Assembly: GCF_006124995.1 (NCBI RefSeq)
Contig: NZ_QEWN01000117.1
Span: 1-52,492 of the forward strand
Length of the DNA: 52,492 bases
DNA from: Vibrio sp. Hep-1b-8
Lineage (GTDB): Bacteria; Pseudomonadota; Gammaproteobacteria; Enterobacterales; Vibrionaceae
Reading direction: 5' to 3'
The translations under genes were made by a program, and so were the position numbers. Shown here one piece after another: positions 8,370 to 15,463 of this stretch. Numbering within the stretch: position 1 is the stretch's first letter; the number at the start of each line of letters is the position of its first letter. Under the pieces are notes generated by a model. The model ran no database searches, was not told the DNA's origin, and was given only the letters and a program-made list of their open reading frames with translations.

Positions 8370-9737
8370 TTAATTTTTCATGCGCTGAGCCGGAGGCGTA
8401 ATCTGATATTCAAACCCTCCCAATAAGGCGGCCAACTGGCTGCTCACCCTATTCCAATCTGTCATTAGCCGTTCTAGTTCAAGCTGCAATGCCAACTCAT
8501 CGGTCGTCGCAGAGATAACATCACTGAACTGTGCGGTATTATTTTGATAGCCACGTTCAACCGCCTCAGTACGAGAAGAAGCTTGAGGAATTAAGCTGGA
8601 TTGGTATCGTTCGATCCGTTCGTTTAAGTTAGAACGGTCATTGAGCAAGGCATTCGCTTGTGCATTCATTTGCGCTAACAGGGTATCTTTCTGGGATAAC
8701 GCCGCCCCAACCTGATACTGAGCCGCGGCGAGGTTGTTGTCCTGACGGTTGCCAGTAAACAGAGGAATATCCATCGTCAGGTAAGCACTGACAAGATCCG
8801 AAGCTGGTTGTCCATTCATACCGTTGGCCTGTCGATAGGCGTACATCACTTCAACGCCAAACTGTGGCGTATAAGCCTGCTCTGCCATCTCTACCTGAGT
8901 CTGATTAACTGACACATTCAGTTCAGCCATCTTGATCATCGGGTGCTGATTGAGCAGCGGATACAGATGGTTTGACTGACCAGCCTGAGCGAGTTTGCTA
9001 TCTAACACCGCCCAGTTGAGTTGATTACTTGCCTTGAGGGAAGAAGCACTATCGAGCCATTGAGACCCGAGCCACTCCGAAAGCTGAGCCACAATTCGAC
9101 GTTGTTGCTGGCGGTTGGCCTGTAGTTTTTCATCGAGCTTATTGACTTGAAGTTGCGCATTGAGCAAGTTTTGAGCTTCGCTTTTGCCAATTGAATAATT
9201 GGTCTGAAGATATTGCTCCATCTCGACCATCAGACGACGATTTTCATCCAATAATCGCTGTGCGTGTTGCAAATAGCCCAATTCTAGCCATAGCTGAGTC
9301 ATCTGATTGGCGACTTCACGTTCTCTGACTTCTATTTGCGCCGTCAGACCATCCGCTTGCTGGTTAGCTTGCTTTTGCTTGAGCTCTAGCGTTGACCCGC
9401 GCTCAAACTGCTGCATCAAACCAACAGAGATATTGGTCATAGGATCTTTATCGAACTGAAAGCTATCTACGGGTAAGCCACCCACACCGACTTTCAGCTT
9501 GGGATCCATCAAAGTGGCACTGGCTATGCCATTTGCACGCATTGCTTGTGCCTTGGCGGAAAACTCGGTTCGGTTGCCATCGTGGGATAACGCCGCCTCA
9601 ATCAGAGACGTCAGTTGTTTAGTTGCGACCTCTCTTTGACCCGCTTCATTTCCTTTTTGATGAGCGAAAGCAAACGCAGGCAAAGTCGCCAAACTCACAC
9701 TGACTACCAGTGCGACGAATCTTGGTTCTAAATTCAC
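8370..9737 (-). CDS. cusC: CusC-like outer-membrane channel (TolC family)
   Basis: A 455-aa protein with a signal peptide (ends FAFAH) and two OEP repeats of long coiled-coil helices, rich in Gln, Ala and Leu. It has no lipobox cysteine, unlike E. coli CusC, so it is probably not lipidated. Motifs such as ATLMDPKLKVGVGGLPVDSF and VEMAEQAYTPQFGVEVMYAY are typical of the CzcC/CusC branch. It ends 11 bases before cusB and is co-transcribed. It would form the outer-membrane exit duct of the pump. Confidence 0.9.
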   Translation of the reverse strand: MNLEPRFVALVVSVSLATLPAFAFAHQKGNEAGQREVATKQLTSLIEAALSHDGNRTEFSAKAQAMRANGIASATLMDPKLKVGVGGLPVDSFQFDKDPMTNISVGLMQQFERGSTLELKQKQANQQADGLTAQIEVREREVANQMTQLWLELGYLQHAQRLLDENRRLMVEMEQYLQTNYSIGKSEAQNLLNAQLQVNKLDEKLQANRQQQRRIVAQLSEWLGSQWLDSASSLKASNQLNWAVLDSKLAQAGQSNHLYPLLNQHPMIKMAELNVSVNQTQVEMAEQAYTPQFGVEVMYAYRQANGMNGQPASDLVSAYLTMDIPLFTGNRQDNNLAAAQYQVGAALSQKDTLLAQMNAQANALLNDRSNLNERIERYQSSLIPQASSRTEAVERGYQNNTAQFSDVISATTDELALQLELERLMTDWNRVSSQLAALLGGFEYQITPPAQRMKN

Positions 9738-9829
9738 AATAATTACTCATTGTTTGAAGACACAATTGAAACTCCTGAACAGGCTGAAAATACAGTCAGT
9801 ACCAAGAGAAAAGAGTTGTAATTTAAGAA

Positions 9830-10270
9830 CTAAGCGGAAGGTGGACGCAGGAAGCTTTGTGGACGCATGATCTTGTTACCAATGGTAAGCGGATAATGCA
9901 AAGCAAGCGAATAGGTAATATCACTCAGAGACTGAGTATGTTGGATAGGGTAGAAGGTCGTCGAACAAGCTGAAACACAACAGCGATGCGGGCCATCACC
10001 TGAACTAGAACAACTCACCGTATTTGTTGATGGTTGCTTATCCATTGAGTGTGAACTTCGAAGTTCTTCAACGAAAGAGTGGCAATCCGTTTTGGTTGTC
10101 TGTAAAGATTCAGGCTGGTCAGAGGCATGTTGCTGATGCGACATCTGCACACTGGAGTCCATAGCGAACATCATCGAAACCATCGACGGAGAACTGGCGG
10201 CATAACTCGACATCAACATTGCAACAATGCTGAAAATCACAATCATTAATGATTTAAGTGGATGAGTCAT
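9830..10270 (-). CDS. Small exported Cys/His/Met-rich protein heading the copper operon
   Basis: 146 aa with an N-terminal hydrophobic segment (SLMIVIFSIVAMLMSSYAA). Clusters of possible metal ligands follow: MSHQQHA, DCHS, SHSMD and CCVSAC. The C-terminus ends LRPPSA, like DUF2946/CopL-type proteins that precede copper resistance genes. I infer a periplasmic or membrane metal-binding accessory role. The family call is by pattern only. It is the first gene after the copper-type promoter, 92 bases before cusC. Confidence 0.7.
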   Translation of the reverse strand: MTHPLKSLMIVIFSIVAMLMSSYAASSPSMVSMMFAMDSSVQMSHQQHASDQPESLQTTKTDCHSFVEELRSSHSMDKQPSTNTVSCSSSGDGPHRCCVSACSTTFYPIQHTQSLSDITYSLALHYPLTIGNKIMRPQSFLRPPSA

Positions 10271-10296
10271 GGCGTACCTTTATCTATGAACTATGG

Positions 10297-10327
10297 ATGT
10301 TAATCCTTACCCCTAGGTAAAGGTCAA
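10297..10327 (-). promoter_or_regulatory. CueR/MerR-type promoter of the copper operon
   Basis: Reading leftward, a -35 TTGACC (10322-10327) and a -10 TAACAT (10297-10302) are separated by 19 bases, the over-long spacer typical of MerR-family activators. The spacer holds an imperfect dyad, CCTTTACC-TAG-GGGTAAGG, like CueR operators (CCTT..CC/GG..AAGG). The downstream gene is the first of the copper operon. No cueR gene is in the window. Confidence 0.75.
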
Positions 10328-10341
10328 GAGTATATGACAAG

Positions 10342-10370
10342 AAAAAAGGATTGGTGCTGCACCAATCCTC
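10342..10370 (-). terminator. Terminator of the VOC gene
   Basis: AGGATTGGTGC and GCACCAATCCT form a stem of about 10 bp, followed on the minus strand by a run of six T. It lies between the VOC gene stop and the copper promoter and insulates them. Confidence 0.8.
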
Positions 10371-10387
10371 TCTAAAATCGTGGACAA

Positions 10388-10873
10388 TTACTCGTAATCT
10401 GAAGCGTATGTCTCTTCATAAGTATGTGAGTAAAGCTCGAACAAGTTACCAAACGGGTCTTCTAGGTAAACCATTTTTGCTGGCTTGCTGTCGTCTTCTG
10501 GATGGTAGCGCATCACATCCATACGTACCTTACCGCCAAACTTCTCAACTTTTTCCATCACAGCTTCGAAGTCATCTGTTTGTAGACAGAAGTGGAAGAT
10601 ACCCAAGCGCGAGAAATCAACCTCATGACGTACCTGACGCTCTTTCATTTCAAATAGTTCCACGCCGATGCCATCAGTTGTCACTAAGTGGGCGATGTTG
10701 AAACCTTTAAATCCTTCACCGAATACTGCGATACACATGCGACCAATCGCCGTCTCGCGTTCTTCAACAACTTTAGTATTGTTCATTACAATGCTAAGAC
10801 CTAGAGCTTGAGTGTAGAACTCAACCGCTTGATCCATATCGCCAACCATGATGCCCACGTGATTCATTTTCAT
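10388..10873 (-). CDS. VOC (glyoxalase/dioxygenase fold) family protein
   Basis: A 161-aa protein starting MKMNHVGIMVGDMDQAVEFY, the first beta-alpha-beta module of the vicinal oxygen chelate fold. The second module begins GIFHFCLQTDDFEAVMEKVEK, and DPFGNLFELYSHTYE closes it. Candidate metal ligands are His5, His near 86 and the Glu in LFELY. ATG at 10873 follows GGAG by 7 bases. An upstream in-frame ATG at 10891 lacks this. The substrate is unknown. It could be an isomerase, lyase or dioxygenase of small molecules. Confidence 0.85.
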   Translation of the reverse strand: MKMNHVGIMVGDMDQAVEFYTQALGLSIVMNNTKVVEERETAIGRMCIAVFGEGFKGFNIAHLVTTDGIGVELFEMKERQVRHEVDFSRLGIFHFCLQTDDFEAVMEKVEKFGGKVRMDVMRYHPEDDSKPAKMVYLEDPFGNLFELYSHTYEETYASDYE

Positions 10874-11003
10874 AATCTGCTCCAAATACATTTCATTTGT
10901 TTGTTTCGATGAGGAGAGTATATGGCGTGCGGAAAATTACTTGAAATTATCATTAATTATAAAAATAATAACTAAAATTTATAATCAATTCTCCACTACT
11001 TGG

Positions 11004-11747
11004 CTAGTGAGTCGTACTCATCCGCCTAGAAAGCAGCTTATTGACTGCCCAATCAAATCGGGGAACAGCAGCATAAACCGCCGCAACGAATACAATAGAG
11101 CCGACTAAATCGATAGGCCTATGCATACCTAACCACAATCGACTATAGGCAACAGCGACAGCCCAACAACCGAGTAAAGCCGTAAGTGTGTAGCGTTTAT
11201 TGCTAACAAAGATACCACCAAAAAACGCTAAACAAATCGCCGCAAAAATCGTGTGTCCTGATGGAAATGAGTAGTCTTTTTCGCCCTGCCAGTGACGGGT
11301 TCTCCACTCGGTGACTTGTTGCGAAATCTCATCTATCACTTGAGATTTTTGCAAGGAGTCTAGTTTGTAGAAGTGTTCTGGTTTGGGGATGAGTAACTGA
11401 TGCGCGAGCAACTCGGTGTATGGGCGTGGGCTTTCGGTCAAATGCTTTAAGCCCGTTTTAGCAGCAAAACCGATCACCAGAATAATCGCTAGTTGCACCA
11501 TTTTATTAATGAATTCTGGATGGTTGCCTATTATTCGCCAAGTGATAAACACCAAAAGCGAAAGTGAAAACAAAAAACCTGAAGAACCCGCAGAATCAGT
11601 CAGTACGGAGAAAACTATCCCAGTAAAGTCATTCACTTCACTGAGTAGATCAATATGACTCACAATTAACGACATCGGCGCGATAACCAGCAAAAATGCC
11701 ACAAGCAGCACCAGACCATCACGCTTATTTTTCAACAGATTTTTCAC
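11004..11747 (-). CDS. pgpB: PAP2-family phosphatase, PgpB-like
   Basis: A 247-aa membrane protein with six predicted spans. The three-part PAP2 signature is present: K-x6-RP in KHLTESPRPY, PSGH in SFPSGHTIFAA, and SR-x5-H in YSRLWLGMHRPIDL. EHFYKLDSL and the spacing match E. coli PgpB (254 aa), which dephosphorylates phosphatidylglycerophosphate and undecaprenyl pyrophosphate on the periplasmic face. It is a single gene on its strand, and no operon partner is visible. Confidence 0.85.
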   Translation of the reverse strand: MKNLLKNKRDGLVLLVAFLLVIAPMSLIVSHIDLLSEVNDFTGIVFSVLTDSAGSSGFLFSLSLLVFITWRIIGNHPEFINKMVQLAIILVIGFAAKTGLKHLTESPRPYTELLAHQLLIPKPEHFYKLDSLQKSQVIDEISQQVTEWRTRHWQGEKDYSFPSGHTIFAAICLAFFGGIFVSNKRYTLTALLGCWAVAVAYSRLWLGMHRPIDLVGSIVFVAAVYAAVPRFDWAVNKLLSRRMSTTH

Positions 11748-11889
11748 GATATAGATTCACAGCAGCACAAGAGGAGAAGGAATAGTAGTTTACTTCACTG
11801 GCAGAAATTATCAGTTCAATGTCAAATTGGTGAAAGTTAACTCACCTCCACCAATCCGATCACGCTTTGAGACTTTATCACTCATGCGG

Positions 11890-12720
11890 CTAGCGAACAT
11901 TGACATGACCACAGAAGAAATGGTTTACAGGGCCATGTCCTTGCCCCACTTTAAGCTGATCAGCGTGAGAGATGGCTTGAGAGATATATTGTTTGCCGAG
12001 ACACACCGCCTTATGTAGGCGATGACCCTGAGCTAAATAAGAGGCAATCGCTGATGAGAGAGTACACCCCGTGCCATGGGTATTTTTGGTTTCAATTCGT
12101 TTGGCGCTCAACACTTCGCTGCTGTTTTGCTCAATCAACAGATCGCTGCTCTTATCCGTTTTCTTCAAGTGGCCACCTTTGAGTAATACCGCTTTAGCGC
12201 CTAGCGCTTTGAGTGCATCGATCGTCTCCGTCATCTGGCTTTCATTGTGAGGAATATCCCTCCCAGTCAAAGCGGCACATTCAGGCAAGTTCGGGGTAAT
12301 CAAGTCCGCTAAAGGAAGAAGCTGCTGTTTCAATGTTTCGACCGCCGGTTGGGCTAATAACGGGGCACCACTGGTTGCAACCATGACCGGATCCACCACT
12401 AAATACTTGGGTTGATAGTGACGAATTTTTCTCGCAACCATCGCGATGATATCAGCGTCCGCGAGCATTCCAACTTTGACAGCAACCACATTAAGATCGG
12501 AGAAAACAGCGTCGAGTTGGCTCTCAATATGTTCGACAGGGATAGGATGAATGGCACTAACACCGAGTGTATTTTGCGAGGTAACCGCCGTAATGACTGA
12601 ACAGGCATAACTGCCCGTCGCGGATATCGCCTTAATGTCGGCTTGGATACCAGCACCACCACCGCTATCTGAGCCGGCAATAGTGAGTACAATAGGTGGT
12701 GTGTCTTGAGAGTGTGGCAT
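11890..12720 (-). CDS. thiD: Hydroxymethylpyrimidine/phosphomethylpyrimidine kinase
   Basis: A 276-aa ribokinase-fold enzyme that phosphorylates HMP and HMP-P for thiamine synthesis. The N-terminus IVLTIAGSDSGGGAGIQADI and the C-terminal anion-hole motif with the catalytic cysteine, NTHGTGCTLSSAIA, are clear. DPVMVATSGAPLL is also typical. A TPP riboswitch precedes it, so thiamine pyrophosphate should repress it. No other thi gene follows in the window, so it stands apart from the main thi operon. The tail ends near 276 aa as in bacterial ThiD. Confidence 0.95.
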   Translation of the reverse strand: MPHSQDTPPIVLTIAGSDSGGGAGIQADIKAISATGSYACSVITAVTSQNTLGVSAIHPIPVEHIESQLDAVFSDLNVVAVKVGMLADADIIAMVARKIRHYQPKYLVVDPVMVATSGAPLLAQPAVETLKQQLLPLADLITPNLPECAALTGRDIPHNESQMTETIDALKALGAKAVLLKGGHLKKTDKSSDLLIEQNSSEVLSAKRIETKNTHGTGCTLSSAIASYLAQGHRLHKAVCLGKQYISQAISHADQLKVGQGHGPVNHFFCGHVNVR

Positions 12721-12833
12721 TTTGGCTCCTACAACAAGACGTACAAGAACCTATGGCGATAAGCAGAGAGAGCTCAATGAGCCGATTTCTCCATCGAATG
12801 CCAGTATGACAACCGAACGGTCGATATACATAT

Positions 12834-12921
12834 AGTTCCCTACGCCAGTGCTAACTGAATCAGGTTCAACGGGTCTCGCTTTGCGATCTCAGCCTTAATC
12901 CTATTGGGCAGGCTCCCCGAC
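12834..12921 (-). ncRNA. TPP riboswitch (THI element) upstream of thiD
   Basis: On the minus strand the conserved elements appear in order: CGGGGAGCC start, GGCTGAGA, ACCCGTTGAACCTGAT, then CAGTTAGCACTGGCGTAGGGAA. This is the THI-box aptamer that binds thiamine pyrophosphate. About 113 bases separate it from the thiD ATG and would hold the expression platform. I do not see a clear T-run terminator there, so control may act at translation. Confidence 0.95.
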
Positions 12922-13041
12922 TATTGGTCACAAATCATAACAATAAACTTTCACCGATTACATCAATTATTTATCCGTCAGATGGAGGGGGCGTCCATTG
13001 TGAACTATAGTAGTTTAGCTCACGGGAATAAGGAGAGAATT

Positions 13042-13872
13042 ATGAGCCATGAGGCACTACTATCTCGTTTGAACGAGCTACCAAGGATTCAAAAAATTCT
13101 TCAAGAACTGCTAGACATGGTGACCAAAGACGACGTTGACTTCAGACTTCTTGCCAATAAAATTGCCACCGATCAGGTCTTGAGTGCACGCTTACTCAGA
13201 TTAGTCAACTCTGCGCATTTTGGCGGAAACAAAACGATATCCTCAGTCAACGAGGCACTGGTTCGCGTTGGTACTGCACCGGTGAGAGCGTTAGTTGTGG
13301 TTTCAGTGCTGTCAGGGGTATTTCCTAAGCTACCAACCTTAGATATCAGTAAATACTGGGAAGAGACGTTTGAAGTTTCCATTATTGCCAGTAAGATCGC
13401 CAATGTGACCGATATGGATGGAGACGAAGCTTTTACCACAGGTATCTTGCACAATATCGGTGAACTGATGATCCATGCGCTGGTTCCAGAACAGGCCAAA
13501 ATCATCACCGCTCGGGTAGAAGCAGGAGAAAATGCCATCGCAGTTCAGGAAGAGATTCTTGATATCACTGCGCCAGCATTAGGAGCTAAGTTAGCCAAGA
13601 GCTGGCACTTCCCAGATGTCATGATTGACGCCATCGCCAATTTTGACCAACCACGCGACGCAGAGATTTCACCTAAAATGGCCACCACCTTACACTTTGC
13701 CCGTTCGATTCATCGCGATTGGGACAAGTTAGAAAGTGATGAGGGAAAGAGCCGATATCTGGCCGAGCATCCCGACTCACGCTTACTCAATATCTCCACG
13801 TCATTTGCCTCGACCATAGATCAATTTCGCGGCAATGGAAAAGCGTTAGCGATAGAGCTCAACGCAGCGTAA
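13042..13872 (+). CDS. HDOD-domain signalling protein
   Basis: A 276-aa protein with one HDOD domain at about 10-210: LPRIQKILQELLDMV, LRLVNSAHFGG, VNEALVRVGTAPVRALVV and GILHNIGELMIHALVPEQA. HDOD is an HD-domain relative without phosphohydrolase residues, usually a regulatory module in signalling proteins. I chose ATG 13042 because AGGAGAG lies 5 bases upstream. The open frame reaches back to 12904 but there it crosses the divergent TPP riboswitch. It has no partner domain and no operon neighbour. Confidence 0.88.
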   Translation: MSHEALLSRLNELPRIQKILQELLDMVTKDDVDFRLLANKIATDQVLSARLLRLVNSAHFGGNKTISSVNEALVRVGTAPVRALVVVSVLSGVFPKLPTLDISKYWEETFEVSIIASKIANVTDMDGDEAFTTGILHNIGELMIHALVPEQAKIITARVEAGENAIAVQEEILDITAPALGAKLAKSWHFPDVMIDAIANFDQPRDAEISPKMATTLHFARSIHRDWDKLESDEGKSRYLAEHPDSRLLNISTSFASTIDQFRGNGKALAIELNAA

Positions 13873-13880
13873 ATCGTACG

Positions 13881-13896
13881 GCGAGCCTAGGCTCGC
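13881..13896. repeat. Short palindrome after the HDOD gene
   Basis: GCGAGCCTAGGCTCGC is a perfect 16-bp palindrome a few bases after the HDOD stop, followed by TTCCCC rather than a T-run. It may be a weak terminator. Confidence 0.4.
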
Positions 13897-13964
13897 TTCC
13901 CCTACCAAAACAATGTGTTATCACCTAAACTAGGTTAGATAATTTTTTGTTATGGACCGTATTG

Positions 13965-14852
13965 ATGCTAAATCCTTCTTGGCTAAAAACATTTGTCACT
14001 TTGGTTGATACCGGCCACTTCACCAAAACCGCAGAAAAACTGTTTATGACGCAACCCGGTGTCAGTCAGCATATCAAAAAACTAGAACACATCTGCGGAC
14101 ATGCGTTAATCGAAAGACACAACAAAACATTTGTCGTCACAGAAGCGGGAAGGACAGTCTATGACTACGCCAACCAACTAGAATCTGAACAAAAAAAGAT
14201 GTTGAGTTCACTTAGCCAAGACGATCCGTACAGTGGTCTGGTGTCTGTCTCTTGTTCGGGTTCACTGGCGTTACTGCTCTACCCTCATCTGCTCAATTTA
14301 CAATGTAAACACCCAGAGCTGATTCCCCTGCTGGAAGCGGCTCCTCACCACAAAATCCTTGCCGACGTCATCAAGGGCGAGGTCGATTTGGGGATTGTGG
14401 CAAACGAGCCTACTGACCCACGTATTGATTCACATAAGTTTGGTTCTGAGCCGTTATGCCTGATGCTACCTAAAGAAAAGATGACCAAAAAACTCGATGA
14501 AAAAGCGCTTAAAGAGCTCGGACTGATCAGACACCCTGATGCCGAACACTATTTGTCGCTCTATTTTTCACGCTGCGGGGAAAGCCAACTTGCCGCGATC
14601 AATATCAATCAAATCCCGACGACGGGATACATCAATCAACTGAGTCAGATTTTATTGCCTGTCGCGCAAGGACATGGGTTTACTATCTTGCCTAAAAGCG
14701 CTCTAGAGGCTTTTCCACTCAAAGAGCAAATCGCCGTCTACCAGCCCAAAAGTGAAGTGATTGAAACTCTCTATCTGCTGACTAAACGACACCGACAAAT
14801 TCCGGCTCGCTTTGACACCATTAGGCAAGTCATGAAAAATCAGTTGAATTAG
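13965..14852 (+). CDS. LysR-family transcriptional regulator
   Basis: A 295-aa protein with the LysR helix-turn-helix at about 5-60 (LKTFVTLVDTGHFTKTAEKL, TQPGVSQHIKKLE) and a substrate-binding effector domain from about 90 to the end (SVSCSGSLALLLYPHL, GEVDLGIVANEPTD). ATG at 13965 gives the normal LysR start. The frame extends to a TTG at 13947 without a ribosome site. A parS2 site lies in the coding region at 14296-14310. No divergent target gene is adjacent, so its regulon is unknown. Confidence 0.88.
   Translation: MLNPSWLKTFVTLVDTGHFTKTAEKLFMTQPGVSQHIKKLEHICGHALIERHNKTFVVTEAGRTVYDYANQLESEQKKMLSSLSQDDPYSGLVSVSCSGSLALLLYPHLLNLQCKHPELIPLLEAAPHHKILADVIKGEVDLGIVANEPTDPRIDSHKFGSEPLCLMLPKEKMTKKLDEKALKELGLIRHPDAEHYLSLYFSRCGESQLAAININQIPTTGYINQLSQILLPVAQGHGFTILPKSALEAFPLKEQIAVYQPKSEVIETLYLLTKRHRQIPARFDTIRQVMKNQLN
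14296..14310. other. parS2 site 2 (inside the LysR gene)
   Basis: TTTACA-A-TGTAAA at 14297-14309 matches the ParB2 binding consensus perfectly in both half-sites. Confidence 0.85.
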
Positions 14853-14870
14853 TTGAGAGGGATAAAACGC

Positions 14871-14895
14871 AAAAAGGAGCCACTGGCTCCTTTTT
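14871..14895. terminator. Bidirectional terminator
   Basis: AAAAAGGAGCC and GGCTCCTTTTT pair perfectly with a 3-base loop (ACT). It serves the LysR gene and the convergent 50-aa gene. Confidence 0.88.
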
Positions 14896-14919
14896 CACGT
14901 GTTTTGTACTTTTCATCAT

Positions 14920-15072
14920 TTACGCCTCGAGAACATCTTCACCAGACATCTCGGAGATCAGCAACAAATCGTCTTCATCGAGTTTCATTCCCAACACGGG
15001 GACACCATGTTGAACTATCCAACTGCAAAAGAATACGAATACGCCTAAAGCGACAAGACCAAGTGATAGCAT
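14920..15072 (-). CDS. Small single-pass membrane protein, 50 aa, function unknown
   Basis: A very good ribosome site, GGAGGAGG, lies 7 bases before the ATG at 15072. The product starts MLSLGLVALGVFVFFCSWIV, one membrane span, followed by a short acidic tail with KLDEDDLLLISEMSGEDVLEA. Net negative tail plus one helix suggests a small protein that attaches to a larger membrane partner, but nothing identifies the partner. It is a single gene ending at the shared terminator. Confidence 0.65.
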   Translation of the reverse strand: MLSLGLVALGVFVFFCSWIVQHGVPVLGMKLDEDDLLLISEMSGEDVLEA

Positions 15073-15416
15073 AACCAAACCTCCTCCGTGGTTATCAACA
15101 AAGTATCGATAACTTGAAGATGTGACTTTTTGAGAAAGATAAAGCAAAAGGCCTACGGAAATACTTAGTTCTATTACGTTTGTCGATTCACTCTTAACGA
15201 TGGGTTCGTTAAGCCCTGTGTGTCGATTTGGGTTCAGTTTATTCGTATTTACTTTGGGAGTTTACTCGATTCTCTACACCTTTAAGTTACTGAGATACCT
15301 TTTCAATATAGTGATACCGTACACGTGAAGCAACTATATTTAGTGGTGAATGAATAGATGATCACAAATTTTATGCCTACACATGCATAATTATCGCAAA
15401 CTCGCCTGTAGCAACA
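15073..15416. other. 344-bp intergenic region, nothing recognised
   Basis: AT-rich spacer between the 50-aa gene and the PhoX-like gene's terminator. I see no ORF of note, no strong repeat and no clear promoter match. Confidence 0.5.
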
Positions 15417-15418
15417 CA

Positions 15419-15443
15419 AAAACGGGGCACAAAGCCCCGTTTT
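15419..15443. terminator. Terminator of the PhoX-like gene
   Basis: AAAACGGGGC and GCCCCGTTTT form a 10-bp stem with a 5-base loop, just beyond the stop at 15464 of the leftward phosphatase gene. Confidence 0.88.
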
Positions 15444-15463
15444 AAAACCCAGTTTATGAGTGT

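Noticed and set aside
12904..13041. N-terminal extension of the HDOD gene.
   Set aside because: It reads through the divergent TPP riboswitch, and a good ribosome site precedes ATG 13042.
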